Positions 11,087-22,787 of a stretch of DNA of 64,000 nucleotides are shown here, piece after piece. The translations under genes and the position numbers were made by a program. The notes under the pieces were generated by a model. The model was given only the letters and a program-made list of their open reading frames with translations, was not told the origin of the DNA and did not search any database. The DNA is from Mytilus trossulus (lineage: Eukaryota > Mollusca > Bivalvia > Mytilida > Mytilidae), in contig NC_086380.1 of assembly GCF_036588685.1 (NCBI RefSeq), positions 34,610,692-34,674,691 on the forward strand, in the 5' to 3' direction. The first letter of the stretch is position 1; each line of letters opens with the position of its first letter.

Positions 11087-11093
11087 TATATAA
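11087..11093 (+). promoter_or_regulatory. Copy A TATA box
   Basis: TATATAA, followed by AGTGACAAAG. It sits 53 bases before the end of the noncoding first exon. A matching TATA box is at the same spacing in copy C. Confidence 0.75.
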
Positions 11094-11117
11094 GTGACAA
11101 AGCCAAATGTTATACTA

Positions 11118-11140
11118 CTGAACATTACACTTTGTTAAAG
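11118..11140 (+). other. Copy A noncoding first exon
   Basis: Ends CACTTTGTTAAAG before GTAAGTTCTG. The start is inferred at about 30 bases past the TATA box. It joins the acceptor at 12328-12329. Confidence 0.65.
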
Positions 11141-12344
11141 GTAAGTTCTGTTGTCTTTCTTTTTTAAATAATGCAACAGAATAATTTTTTTTGGTTTTTG
11201 AAAGGTCTTAACTTAAAAAAAATAAAAATAAATAAAAAATCGAAAAAGGTTCAATATTGTGTTGAGTATTTTCATTGGAACTTTGTATTTTGTTTATTTT
11301 CAAAATTGGAAATTGTAACCTTTCGGTGAATCAATTGTAAAAAAAAAATCATTAAATACCATTGCAGACATACAGTAACTTGTGGCATTTCTATTATGGA
11401 ATATTGCATAAATGTTTGTGCTTATACACTCTGTTTGGGTCCTCTTTCGATTAGAAAATAAAAGATTAAAAAATCTGACGTATAATATATTGTGAAAAAT
11501 CATTTTTAAAAATTTAAAATTATAAAAGATATATATATATTTTACATAATAATAATAAAAAAGATGATATCAAATGTATTCTAAAGACTTAGGGCCTTTC
11601 CATATGTGCATGAAAACACTAATGTTAATATATGCAAAAGGTTTATGATAACGAAACGTATGCGCAGCTCCCAAATAAATGAGGGACTTTTTGGTATTAA
11701 AACGTGAATAGAATGTCAAGCAATTTCGACAAATTTTGTTAAGTTATTAGCAAGAACAAATTGCATTTCAATAAATGTTGCAGTACTATATCCACAAACA
11801 TGAATGAAATGCAATCTTGAATATGTTTACTAAAAGTTGGCGCAAAAATGATAAGAAATAACATTTGTCATGTTATAGACTTTCTGCAAACTGTAAAGTA
11901 ATTATGTCGCGCGATGTTTTAAAGACAGGTTTCATGTCATGATCATCATTGGTAACACCATTTTACCTAGCTTATGAGAATGTTTGAATATGCTGTAAGG
12001 ATTTTGCATGCGAACGTACGAGAAATTGCAGATCATTATTTTTCTTTTAATTGATGTAAAATTGGATTTTCTAGTGTTTTGAAGACCCATTGGTGGCCAT
12101 GGGCTGTTGTCTGATGTTTGGTCGAGTTGTTGTCTCTTCTTGTCCCATTTCCATTCATCAACTGTTGATTTGATAGACCGACGCTGTTGTTTTGATAGAC
12201 CGACGCTGTTGTCAAATATTAAAAGATGATTGTCATAACATTATTTTGATATTTCAATTACTAGTACTAAGTAATACTAATTAAAGTCGTATTTTTGTCT
12301 ATTAGACACTTTTTTTATATATATTTCAGGAGGTAAAATTCAAA

Positions 12345-12420
12345 ATGGTACAAAAGATAGTATTCCCAGCGTATATAGTTGTTGCTATATACATGTTTAG
12401 TTTTGTTGGAGGATCCTTCG
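12345..12420 (+). CDS. Copy A coding exon 1 (signal peptide)
   Basis: 76 nt of coding. The exon itself starts at 12330 after ATATTTCAG. The donor is TTCG followed by GTAGGT. Confidence 0.88.
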
Positions 12421-15400
12421 GTAGGTATATTGTTCTTAATAATTAGTAATGCTTGAAATTGTGATACGACTAACATAGATAATATATTTTATCGCCATTT
12501 TGTGTATTTTTCCTTTGATCTTTTTTGGTGATCAATTTTCATAACATGCTACTCGCTTGAGGGGGGAATTATCGCTAGAAACTAATGAAATTGACATGAA
12601 ATCGACAACGTCGTAATAGGTAAAAAAGCGATAAACAGATTATCATTGGTGACCATTGGTCATCTCAACTCGATTGCTTTTCTCCGTACCGGCTCCAGCG
12701 AGAAAATCAATCTCGTGGAGATGATCAACGATACTTTATAAGTAACGACTTTTAAGGTAAGACCTTCCATTTGTATTTCCTATGCTACACTACATACTTA
12801 CACATATGTACAAACAATCGAAAGTGCTTGTAATGTTTGCAAAGAGTAAAATTGATCGTCGCAATTAGCATTTTACTTTTCTAAAATGGTAGCTTCTAGT
12901 TTTATGCTATAATACGATTGTCATACATGCAAAATTTGTAGCTAGCTATAAACCAAGTTTAATTCACCATTTTCTACATAACAAAATGTCCATATTTAGT
13001 CCGAAAAATCCATTCGTTTGAATGTGTCTGAGCATTTTATTCTGAAATTTGATTACGGACTTTACGTTTAGAATTTTCCTCGGAGTGGCTGCGGTATATT
13101 TTGGTATTTTACTTTTTTACAAATTATTTTTGTTACTAACTTCTCGAAACAAACATACATTTATCTTTAAATATATATTCGTCAATTATTTTAGAAAAAT
13201 ACTAGCATGGAGCCATTATTTATTTTCAAGAGGCACTATGACTTAAAAATTAATATAGGATAGTTTCATCATTCCATAAAGCCGTTCATAGATTTAGAAT
13301 TGTATCATTTCACGGAGGAGATTTTATGAGAAACACCAAATAGAGAGAAGGTGAATCACAGTCCTAAGTCGTCACGCAAATATATCAGAACTGGACATAG
13401 TATAGTATATTGGCGTTCTCATACCGTGTATAAGTAGAGATGATTGTTAAGTTAATAGGAATTCGCTTTCCATTCTTTATTGCTATTGAGATATTATCAA
13501 AACAAAGGCTACAATTTATAAGATAAACTTTGTAAAAGTCAAATTCTTGAGGGGAAATACCACCGTACTGACAGAAAGAAATAAAGAAGTGTAAATTCGG
13601 AAAAATAAAGGCGTTGGTCAAAAAGAATAAATATATAATCTGATAGTTTATTCCCTTGGACGGCTTCTTGTGTATATGTTTTCCAATTCGTTGTCTATGA
13701 CCGTGTCTGCAGTAACGATTTAAATCTAAACGTTTGTTATCTATGTGTTACAAGTAAAATATTTAAAAAAAGTCGTAGACTTGGTAACAACAAATAATCC
13801 CCGAGGGTATCACCCGCCCAGTAGTCAGCACTTTGTATGCTGACATGAATTATCATTGATATGGTTATATTTATAAATTAACTGTTTACAAAATTTATAA
13901 TTTTTGAAATACTAAGGCTTTCTACCTCAGGCATATATTACCTTAGCTTGATTTTGGGTTTAAAAACGTTTAGGAATTTTTGTCCTCACTGCTCTTCAAC
14001 TTCGTACTTTATTTGGCCTTTTTAACTTTTTTGGATTCGAGCGTCCTGATGAGTCCGCGTGTCTGGCGTATATACAAAATTAAGTCCTGGTATCTATGAT
14101 GAGTTTATAAATATATATATATGTTTAGACGAGTTGTATATACATTATGTACACAGCCATGTATCACCATCATTGATGGCGATCCGATGGATACATCTGT
14201 TGTAGGGTTGTCACTGACTCAGACGTACTTATGAATATAATTATTTCCTGTGACTGTATCTTACATTAATTTGTAGGATCCTTTACTATAGATAATTTAG
14301 CTGATCTGTAACAATAACATCTTCATGCCTTATATATCAGCTACTGTAGTACGCCGCTAGATTAAAACTGACGTGGAAAGGTAACATATGGCCACCAAAA
14401 GCTCTTTTTTTTTTAGAGCCCAGGTGGTCGTGTGGTCTAGCGGGACGGCTGCTGTGCAGGCGATTTGGTGTCACGATATCACAGTAGCATGGGTTCGAAT
14501 CCCGGCGAGGGAAGAACCAAAAATTTGCGAAAGCAAATTTACAGATCTAACATTGTTGGGTTGATGTTTAGACGAGTTGTATATATATATATATACTATA
14601 TTTAGATTGATTTCCAAAAATAGTAATACAATTGTGTAACTTCTTTCAAATTGGTAATACTTTGAATAGTTATTATTATGTATTGTCTTACATGGGTAAC
14701 CTTTGAAGTTTTAAACATCAATCGTTGGTACTCTTGATCAACCAATACTACTTGACTTTAGATAGTCATTAGAGATAGTGAATTAAACTACAATGCTATT
14801 TTTGATTCTACTTCTTGGACTTGAATAATTTAAAAAATGTATTTATTTAGGGAGTGAAAAATATGGAAGATGCATAAAGTATCGAGTTGGAGAAAGTCAA
14901 CCTGTTATAACAAATGGTGACCGGGAGTGTATGACGAGAGGGAAACATGTGTATTGTAGGGAATTCACGTGTCCGACAACGAATTGCGCAAGCCCTACAC
15001 AGGATGGAAAATGTTCATATTGTACAGGTCAGTTTCAGCTTCAATACATCGTTAATCAGTTCTGGCCCATTTTTTCCGACGTTTGGCAAATATTTTAACT
15101 AATGAATATAGATAAAAAGAAATTCCAATCAAACTCCAAAGTTACAGCAACAAAATGATACATATTACAAAAGTTGATCTAGGTGTCAACATGCAGTGAT
15201 CAATTTTCAAAAGGACAGAGGTTTCTTTGCAACAAATGCCAGGAGTACCGTTTTACTTACTGTAAATTCAGAAATTATTGCGATGTTTTATTATTGCGAA
15301 AGGCGACAGGGTTATAATCGTAATAATTTGAACTCACATTTTAATTTTTTGTAGGACTTAATTTAACATGAATTGGTCTTAACATTTTGTGTTTTACAAA

Positions 15401-16246
15401 ATAAAGTATCGTTTATGTAAAAACGCAAAGTATTATGAATAAACATGAAAAAACGCATTTTAGGCTATTAAAACTATCTGACAGGTAACTTATTATGTGA
15501 CGTTTTGAAATTTGTTAGAACAAATTACTTTACAAAACCTTTTTTTAAATTATTTCAGACTAAAATATTTGTATTTTTCATGAAAACTTATAAACTGCCA
15601 AATGAACGCAATTATGGCATCATGGATTGAAAACGTCAGGTTTTAAATCGATTATTCCATAAACTTTGGATTAGATAATAAAAGAAGAGGTTTATTTTCA
15701 TAGTAAAATGTTTTAAAGAAACAAGACTCTTGTTGAACGCTTAAACCTATTCACTCGTGTTTGTCCCCATACAACGTTGAACCGTAACAATACATTACTA
15801 AATCTTTTTACATGTAAGTCAAAAACGATTTGTTATATAACATGCATATCCAGATCATTTGGCAAAGAATTCCGTTCAAGTCGGTGCAACAGGTTTTTTG
15901 CTCCGTGTTGAAGGCTTCACTAAGACTTTGAGTTGAAAAACAGCAACAACATTTCTTTGTCCTTGCTTCTTGTGTGTTTTTTTGTTGTTGTTTCCTGTGC
16001 ATGAACAGAGTTTGTGTCATGGAAGCTTATCCCATATCCTTAGTTTTTCTATTAAAATGTAATTTAATTATTTTTCATTTATATCTATTTCAATAAATAG
16101 GCACTTGCAGTTATGGTGGAGTTGTTTATCAAGTTGGAGACGGCTTTGAATGCCTCGATGGATCAAACCGCTGTTCATGCAGCAATAATAATGTTATAGG
16201 GTCGTCTGCAGCAGCATCGAATGAAAAACTGATGTGCAAGAAATAA
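12345..16246 (+). CDS. Secreted cysteine-rich VWC-like protein, copy A
   Basis: A 132-residue protein from three coding exons: 12345-12420, 14851-15027 and 16101-16246. Total coding length is 399 nt including TAA, with phase-1 GT/AG introns throughout. Residues 1-26 (MVQKIVFPAYIVVAIYMF...) form a signal peptide. Exon 2 gives GSEKYGRCIKYRVGE and seven cysteines (C-x18-C-x8-C-x4-C-x4-C-x8-C-x2-C), like the distal half of a VWC module without its CxC. Exon 3 gives CSYGGVVYQVGDGFEC, then six residues, then CSC, like the proximal half of a second VWC module that stops after one more cysteine. Mature cysteines number 12, enough for six disulfides. The start is set by the acceptor 15 bases upstream and by alignment with copy B. 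Function is unknown: a secreted defence, shell, byssus or signalling-antagonist role cannot be told apart here. Confidence 0.9.
12890..13110 (+). repeat. Interspersed repeat (CTAGCTATAAACCAAG type)
   Basis: Diverged copy of 8488-8660, lying in the first coding intron of copy A. Confidence 0.55.
13795..14110 (+). mobile_element. Decayed retrozyme-like repeat
   Basis: Carries the CCCCGAGGGTATCACC..CCCAGTAGTCAGCACTT body and ends in a broken hammerhead (14041-14070). That motif keeps CTGATGAGTC and GTCTGGCG but has lost the rest of stem II and the GAAA core, so self-cleavage is not expected. It lies in the intron of copy A. Confidence 0.65.
14416..14600 (+). mobile_element. tRNA-derived SINE-like element
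   Basis: The tRNA-like head has an A-box-like TGGTCTAGCGGG near 14433 and a B box GGGTTCGAATCCC at 14491-14503, both RNA polymerase III promoter elements. The tail includes GTTTAGACGAGTTGTATAT and an (AT)n run. The same tail motif occurs at 14124-14142, so an older copy or the body of the same element may lie in 14120-14415. No proper anticodon arm is evident, so I do not call it a functional tRNA gene. Confidence 0.65.
14851..15027 (+). CDS. Copy A coding exon 2 (cysteine-rich module)
   Basis: 177 nt between ATTTATTTAG and GTCAGT, phase 1 at both ends. Confidence 0.9.
16101..16246 (+). CDS. Copy A coding exon 3 (partial VWC, stop)
   Basis: The acceptor is AATAAATAG. It encodes the GTCSYGG...SNRCSC segment and ends KLMCKK then TAA at 16244-16246. 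Confidence 0.9.
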
Positions 16247-16283
16247 ATTCGTTGAATAACTGAATGGGATTCAAGAAAAGAAA

Positions 16284-16289
16284 AATAAA
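16284..16289 (+). terminator. Copy A polyadenylation signal
   Basis: AATAAA 38 bases after the stop codon, followed by a T-rich stretch. Confidence 0.7.
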
Positions 16290-17541
16290 TCTGTGTAAAA
16301 GATGAATCGTACTGTTCTTCTATTTCTTCTTTCTGAGGATGAGATATCTAATAAAAAGATGTCTAAAATGTATATTTGTATTGTCTTCCTTACAGAAAGA
16401 GAGGCAACAGATACCAAAGAAACATTCAAAAGTTAAAGAACAAATATTTCAAATTCCGAGGAAAATTTAAAAAGGAAAATCTTAAACAAATTGCAAAATC
16501 GAAAGCTCAATCGCATCAAACGAATAGATACTAACTGTCATATTCCTGATTTGGTACAATAACGGATTGAACGTAGTAATTAAAAACCCTTAGTCACAAC
16601 CGATTGTGAGGCACAATCTTTTTTTTGTTAAGTTAAGTCACTCTTTATCTCAATGAAATTGACTTACAATCGAAAGTTCACTTGTTAAGGTCAAAACCCC
16701 ATGTCACACTAATAGTGTTGAGTCTGCTTCCTCATTGAGAGCCCCATAGTCTTTCTTTTTCAGTTTTTAATAAGGGTTTTAGTCTGCTCAATCTTACGTT
16801 TGCTTTCTGTGTTTTGTTGACAGATGTCTGCCTATATGTCTTTTTTTTTCGTTGTCAAAACATCGCCAACGTTATATCTTACCTTGAAGTCGGGATACTG
16901 TATCCGAGGAGGTCTACTTGTTTTCCAGTGTACTGCTTCTTTAAAAAAAGCACGTTAACAGTTTGCTCATCGTGTCACCGTGTCAGTTAATTAAGCTCTA
17001 AAAATTTTATTACATCAATATGTGCTCATACTAATGTAAATGGGATACTGGCCACTGAACATAGAAAAAAAACCTGAATCCATCAAATGTGGCCACGGTA
17101 TTGTCTGTCCGTACGTTTTTATTTCGTATTTTCTTGTCATGGTTTCATTTTCAATAACTTTATAGTTTGAAGAATTGGTTTTTGGTTATCTAACTTTGAT
17201 TGTTTATCCCTCTTTATTGAATCTACACTCCGAGTATGTGTTTTTTAAAACTTGTTTATTGTTGATAAACATACGTAAAGCTATACAAAGTAAGAAGATG
17301 TGGCATGATTGCTAATGAGAAAAAATATCCACTAGACTCCAAAAGATTAAGAAGGCTTGCAACGATAGATCACCGTATCTAGGTCTTTTTGGGTTTGCAT
17401 TGTTTTCAAATTAAAGATAACTCCATTTATCCTTTTTTTTAATTTTAAAATGAAACAAATCAAAGACAAAAATAAGGGGAGTCTCATTTTACATTTCTTT
17501 CGTACGTAGACTGTTTTGAGAAATTTGTATTTCATATTTTG

Positions 17542-17865
17542 TACCGACTTTTGACTTCGGTATTAATATTTTTCGACAGGCTACCTACTCTTTGGAAGGC
17601 CATCCTGGTACTGGGTCAAACAAGAGCAACGTAAATAAGTAAATTTAAGACTTTAATCGGTGCAATTTTGAGGAAGTTAGCTGTTTTAATGATTTCTTAA
17701 CATGACTTTATCATCGGGAAATAGTAAATTTCCTCCCAAATTGCATCGATCATATATTTGATTTTACTTTTTTTGCCTGCTCGTAATCAACCGAGTACCT
17801 GGATGTCATACCACAGAGTAGGTTACCTGTCGAATAATTGTAGAACCCAGAATCAAAAGTCGGTA
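17542..17865. mobile_element. MITE with about 75-bp terminal inverted repeats
   Basis: The left end TACCGACTTTTGACTTC...TTTTTCGACAGGCTACC is mirrored at the right end (GGTTACCTGTCGAATAATTG...CAAAAGTCGGTA). 324 bp, noncoding. A second copy is at 22788-23834. Confidence 0.75.
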
Positions 17866-18348
17866 ATATGAAAATGGTCTATGCATGGTGACAAACCACC
17901 AATTAAAAATCCTGATCTGTTCTACCAAATTTTGGAATGTTCACAGCTTTCTAAATATTTAACCTTATAAGTTTTAGAAACCAGGTATATCCTGTATTGT
18001 ACATGTATCAGCTTTCTGCATTCCATTTTTCAACTTGCAAATTAAGAAAAAGAGTAAATTGTGGTCTGACACCTATATCAATGTGTGCTATACATGAAAT
18101 CTTATTTAATACATACATTATATCATTGCTCTACATTCAGCCATAAATCATTAATCAACATCTAGACTTTGACAACCATATAAAAGATTATATTCTAATG
18201 AAAATTTTAACGTTTAAAGGATGTCATGATGACTTGATTCGGTCGTTAAAAATGTCTATTGTCACAGAGGTTACGAAATACAGATTTCAGTGGAAGCCGT
18301 AATTTCGTTCTCAATTCTTAGTTGGATTTTCAAAAATAATTCCCAAAG

Positions 18349-18420
18349 TTAACGATACTTACCTTGGTTGAGTTGAAGTTAAAGTGTAATTCTATGAAGA
18401 CATAGAATAACACTGGAGGT
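18349..18420 (-). repeat. 72-bp sequence shared with 24279-24348
   Basis: On the minus strand it runs from ACCTCCAGTGTTATTC to CCAAGGTAAGTATCGTTAAC. The retroelement reading frame breaks just as this begins. It may be a terminal part of the element, or an unrelated repeat joined to it. Confidence 0.6.
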
Positions 18421-18600
18421 TACCAATTTTTTGTTCATTCAAGACTGCTCCCCAACCTTCTTTTGAGGCGTGTGTTTGAATTATAACCTGTGGGTTACCT
18501 CTATTGAATTTCCTCTTTTGAGTATAAATATTATCTGACCACCACTTTAGGTCTTGTTTCATTTCTGATGTTACAAACATTTCAATCTCCCATAGCTTAT
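18392..18600 (-). pseudogene. RNase H fragment of DIRS-like element
   Basis: Frame shifted from the RT frame by one base at about 18598. It keeps the first RNase H strand (THASKEGWGAVLN; the usual first acidic residue of TDAS is H here) and ends at a stop 10 codons later. Confidence 0.7.
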
Positions 18601-19358
18601 TATAATGCTTTAATTTTTTCTCTCTCTATTTTCCTGTAATAGAGTTTAAAAAATTCCACAGCAGGGAGACAAGATATGAGTAGCCCAAGAACTCTAGCTA
18701 CTTCTCTTATTTTACATTTATTTTTACTTTGTAATTGTTTGCATTCTTTAGCAAAAGGATCTTGTTTTTCAACTGGTAAAGTAACAATCATTGTTTCCGA
18801 GTCAATGTAAAAACCTAAAAACTTGATGCATTTTTTAGGAGTAAAAACTGACTTATCTTTATGTACTATAAATCCAAGGCTTGACACCATATTAACAGTT
18901 TCTGTAACACCTTTTTTCCATTCGAGTTCAGTATCACCTTATAGTAGTGAATCGTTAATGTACCCAACATTCACATAACCCATTTTACGCAAAGTTGCAT
19001 ACTATACAACTTTCAAAATTTTGGTTAAAAGCCTTGGTGCCATAGCTATACCTTTTGGTAAGCAGGAATATTGAAAATATTTCTCTTTCCAAACAAACCT
19101 CAAAAATTTTCTATGCTGTTAAGCAATGTTAATAGAATAATACGCATGTCTTAGATCTACACTTGACATGTATGCGTTTTCTTTAATCAAATTTAAAGCG
19201 CTTTCAAAAGAATCAATTTTGAAATGTTGATATTCAATGTGTTTATTTAATTCTTTCAAATTAAGTATCATTCTGTATTCGCCATTCTTTTTTGGTCTTA
19301 CAAAAATTGGGGAAATAAATTCATATATTTCAGATTCAACTTCTTGAATTACATTCAT
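18600..19358 (-). pseudogene. Reverse transcriptase of DIRS-like element, broken
   Basis: Fragments at 19119-19358 (fingers/palm start, with SVDLRHAY), 18955-19118 (FVWKEKYFQY..LPKGIAMAPRLLTK and the catalytic-box region YINDS) and 18600-18890 (thumb/connection). At least three stops interrupt it. The catalytic box shows Asn where the family normally has the first of two Asp, so the enzyme would be inactive even without the stops. Confidence 0.75.
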
Positions 19359-19599
19359 TTCTTAATAATTTTTCAATTTCAATATCAACAATATTTTCTT
19401 TCTTTTAAATTGAATTTGGAATTTCTAATTGACATTTTATTTTGTATAGGGTGTCTATTGTCTGTAAATTCTATATAACAGTGTTGAACCGCATCTAAAA
19501 TATATTTATCAGATGTTAATTTTCTCCATCAATTAACAAACAATTTCAATCTTCCTGCTTGAAAATCATTTGTGTTAATACTCACAACATCTAATTCTT

Positions 19600-20859
19600 G
19601 TACTTGTTGTGAGTCCAACGGGAGCTTTTTGACTCAGATTTGTCAATTGACCTTGAGGCACTACCACGGCCTCTTCCACCTCTGCCTCTACCACAACGTG
19701 TATTCCATGAGGATTTCCAGCCACCACGGAAACCGCCTCAAAACTGGCTATAACCATTACCAACTGAAAGGCGATTTAGAATTTTACTACATTCTCCAAT
19801 GTCTTCGACTGTTTTAGAGACATCTCCACCAAATAACCATTTATTGAAAGGTAACCGTTGTGTTTTATTAAACAGGTGACTATATTCACCTTTTAAATCA
19901 GGTTTGATGAGTTCTCTCTTAGCTAAGCATATTTCTTTATTTGCATGACCTAATAAAGCAAGAGAGTCCATACAGTCATCAAGAATACCTTTCAACTCGG
20001 GTTTGTTTTGAGTTTCTTCTTTGCTTAGAATTGTGTCTAGTCTATTAACTACTTTGGACAGATAAGTTGCCCCTCTGACTACAGAAGTTGGACATTGTCT
20101 CATTCTATTGTCATTAGTTCTAGTTCTGGGCCATAACAGATCCCATACTAACTGATCAGTTTGGACTGGTACAAGTCCTTCATAATTCTCAGGCCGATTA
20201 CTCTTTTCATCTTTCATAAGTTCTCTGTATTTCTCTTCAGAAATACCATTTCTGAAAATATCTGTGATATTGTATGCTAGATGTTCATCTAGTTTATCAC
20301 CACATCTCTCACCAGATCTAAATTTTTTATTCATACTAGAAAAGCTAGACTCTTCACTATTTGAGACAGTTTTCTGTTTTTTACAAGGTGGTTCATTACC
20401 GGTATCTTGACCGTCATCAGGTTCATGGACCTCGTCCATATCTTCATCTACATCACCTACATTATTATACTCATCATCATATTCATCATTATACAAAACA
20501 TCTATACGTTTGTTCATATCTTCCAACTTTTTATTAGTTGAAGATTGTTCATTTCTCATGTCAGTAAGCATATTAATAATCACATTATTATTGCTATCTG
20601 ATGTGCTAGCCGACACCTCGTGTCCCTCGTTTACTAGAGTCTTTCCTTTAGCGTCCTTGTTATTAATCTTTGGACCGCTACCTGTACTACTTTTACTGGC
20701 AATAGGTTTTGAGCATTTTCTTTTATCGGGACCTTTAGCGGGACCTTTACCCTACCCTTCATATGCAATTTCATCTTCGTCCAACCTTAATAAGTCATCT
20801 TCAAAAGAAGATTTAGGAGTTTTATCTCCTTTCTCCTTGTGCAGCATGGCGTCCGCCAT
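19600..20859 (-). pseudogene. Gag-like protein of DIRS-like element, broken
   Basis: The frame opens at ATG 20859 (MADAMLHKEKGDK), meets TAG at 20752-20754 and continues through a long acidic and Lys-rich segment. It includes an acidic run (DEYDDEYNN.GDVDEDMDE) and a bipartite-like basic patch (CKKQK). A TGA follows NGYSQF near 19738, then comes an Arg/Gly-rich tail (RGGW..., GRGRGGRGRG), likely nucleic-acid binding. Such RG tails are common in retroelement gag proteins. It is assigned by position upstream of RT. Confidence 0.65.
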
Positions 20860-21289
20860 CTTTGTCAAGTTAAATAATCTCGTTTCACAAACGAAATAAT
20901 TATAAGATTTTACCTACGTAAAAATTCTGTTTATAAAGACATATACTTTTATTCAATATGAATAAAATATATGTACAAGTCAATCACATTGACTTAATAT
21001 ATCTTTTATAATGAAATCTTAGTTAGAGGTTGCGCATCGAGAAAAACCACGTCCGCTCGATAACAAAGTTAGCAACGCATTGAGGTTGGAGTTGCGCAGT
21101 ACTATCTCATCTAATACCGGAAGTGTTATGACGTAATAGAATTGAGACATAAAGTGTAAGGAATGATGGTTTTACTCTATCTCTGTGTATTTGTTGGTTG
21201 GTTTTTTTCATTTTAAATTGTATCTATTCTTTTATGTGAATATACTATTATTTATTCAAAGACAGATAAAGCAATCATTTTGATTAATG

Positions 21290-21480
21290 AGGGGGGATAG
21301 GACCTTTATCGAGACTCCGGGATCGGGTGTTTTTAAGCTCGGGATTTCGGGATTGACCCTTTCGAAAATACTTTTTTTTTTAAATTTCGGGATATGGGAT
21401 TTCCATTTATTTAAATTCGGGACCTCGGGATTTCGTGTTTTTAAGCCCGGTGTTTACGGATCAGGACCCCTACTACCCTC
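21290..21480 (+). repeat. Degenerate CGGGATTTCGGGA repeat
   Basis: Irregular reiterations of (T)CGGGAT(TT) separated by T-rich runs (ATCGGGTGTTTTTAAGC, CTCGGGATTTCG). Any reading frame across it is probably not a protein. Confidence 0.6.
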
Positions 21481-21675
21481 CCTCATTAATACTTTACTAT
21501 TTTAAAATTGGATAGTGTTAAACATTTACCATTGCTATCAAACTCTTTTATTCAATATCTTGTTATTTGCTATATTTGCTACAGAGGACGGTAGCAAAAT
21601 GTAAAAAAGGTTACAATCTACAAAACAAACAGAAAATTATTGGAATAAGCCCGCCTTTTAACCCAGTATATAAAA

Positions 21676-22000
21676 GAAGCCGTGGTGTAGTTAGCGCATC
21701 GGACTACTAACACAAAGGTTCCTGGTTCGATTCCCGTTCAGGATGAAAATTTCAGGAACTCAATTTTCGGCTCTCCCTTGGCACCATTTGCGAGTATGGT
21801 CTTGAGGAAACGATAATAGTCCGTCGGAAGGGGACGATAAATGGCTGACCCATGTTAAGAGAGAGCCATATCTCTTGCACTTTAAAGACACCCTTGAAGA
21901 TTTCGAAAAAAAAGTAGGCTAATGCCGCTACAAGGCAGCACTCGCTATCGCAAAGTGGAAAGGGACTTAATATAGTTTTAAAACTTGTTTCCCAATCCAC
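21676..22000 (+). mobile_element. tRNA-derived SINE-like element
   Basis: The head has A box TGGTGTAGTTAGCGC (about 21683) and B box GGTTCGATTCC (21724-21734). A body follows with GTCGGAAGGGGACGATAAATGGCTGACCC, a segment resembling the conserved core of several invertebrate SINEs. It is noncoding. Confidence 0.65.
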
Positions 22001-22540
22001 TATAAATAAATATGTTTAAACTAACCCAGTATATATAATATCTCAATAAAAATATATCGTTCATCAGAATTAAAACGAAGTTTATGTCATACAGATATAA
22101 ATTTAGTTTTGCTCAATGTTGAAGGGCGAGTGGTGTCCTATAATTGCTGAAATCTATCCAATTTGGTCCTTGTCGGATAGTTGTCTCTTGAGCCAAATAT
22201 CATTATTATACATGACAATGATGGTATTTCTTTTCTCACAAGGTCTTTTAAGGATTTTAAGGGTCCAGAGTGTATTAGTTGCGATGGATAAGTTAATCAA
22301 TAATCAACAAACACAGAAGATCTAGAGGAACATAAATTTGTCAAATGACTTGATAAAATTGCATTTACCCTTATAATGTTTGATTAATAACAAAAGCGAA
22401 CAATTTCAAGAAATATTTATCATCATGACACTCGGTTTAACGGCCAGAGGAATATAAATGTCAAACGAAATATAAATGTCGAAAGGTCAACTTTAATTTT
22501 ACATTGTTCAGTTATGTTAATGAACTTTGAAAAATTTAGT

Positions 22541-22585
22541 ACGTCAGTTTCTGCGGTTACAAAACTCCGGACATCGGTAATTAAA
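22541..22585 (+). promoter_or_regulatory. Shared upstream block, copy B (candidate)
   Basis: ACGTCA, then CAAAACTCCGGACATCGGTAATTAA, close to the copy C block (CAAAGTTCCGGACATCACTAATTAA). Intermediate spacing is also alike. It marks the probable promoter of copy B, 4.8 kb before its first coding exon. Confidence 0.5.
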
Positions 22586-22659
22586 AGTACTTCCCCATTG
22601 GCGTATTGACATCTGGATCTACGTTAGTATTTATACTGCTATTTGACATGTGACTAACG

Positions 22660-22700
22660 CAAGGATTTTATTCATTTACGTTCAAGTTGTTATAGACTAG
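22660..22700 (+). other. Candidate noncoding first exon of copy B
   Basis: Ends AGTTGTTATAGACTAG before GTAAGTTGATTTTATC, like the first donors of copies A and C. A weak TATA-like TATTTATACT is at 22629. The exon limits are a guess. Confidence 0.4.
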
Positions 22701-22787
22701 GTAAGTTGATTTTATCAGTTATCAATAACACTACCAACAAGTTCTAAAAATTTGATTAACATCAACGTCATTAGTCCTTTTTCATAT

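Larger units (their letters stand above)
18390..20860 (-). mobile_element. Degenerate DIRS-like retroelement (gag, RT, part of RNase H)
   Basis: On the minus strand in order: a gag-like frame, a reverse transcriptase and the start of RNase H. The RT text (SPIFVRPKKNGEYRMILNL..., SVDLRHAY, SSLGFIVHKDKSVFTPKK, KFLGFYIDS) is typical of DIRS-type elements. RNase H begins IIQTHASKEGWGAVLN and then stops. The tyrosine recombinase and methyltransferase regions are absent. Stops and frameshifts occur in every part, so it is a dead copy. No split direct repeats or clear inverted termini were identified. Confidence 0.8.

Noticed and set aside
14416..14515. Functional tRNA gene
   Set aside because: A and B boxes are present, but the spacing between them is too long and no regular acceptor or anticodon arm forms. 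The repeat tail points to a SINE.
15258..15620. Possible inverted-repeat element beginning TACTGTAAATTCAGAAATTATTGCG
   Set aside because: The left end looks like a common invertebrate repeat, but I could not find a convincing right end by eye.
20510..20899. 129-codon plus-strand frame
   Set aside because: Antisense to the gag-like region of the DIRS-like element, whose composition explains it.
21676..21745. Functional tRNA gene
   Set aside because: The tRNA-like head is fused to a SINE-type body; the 3' acceptor strand does not pair well with the 5' end.
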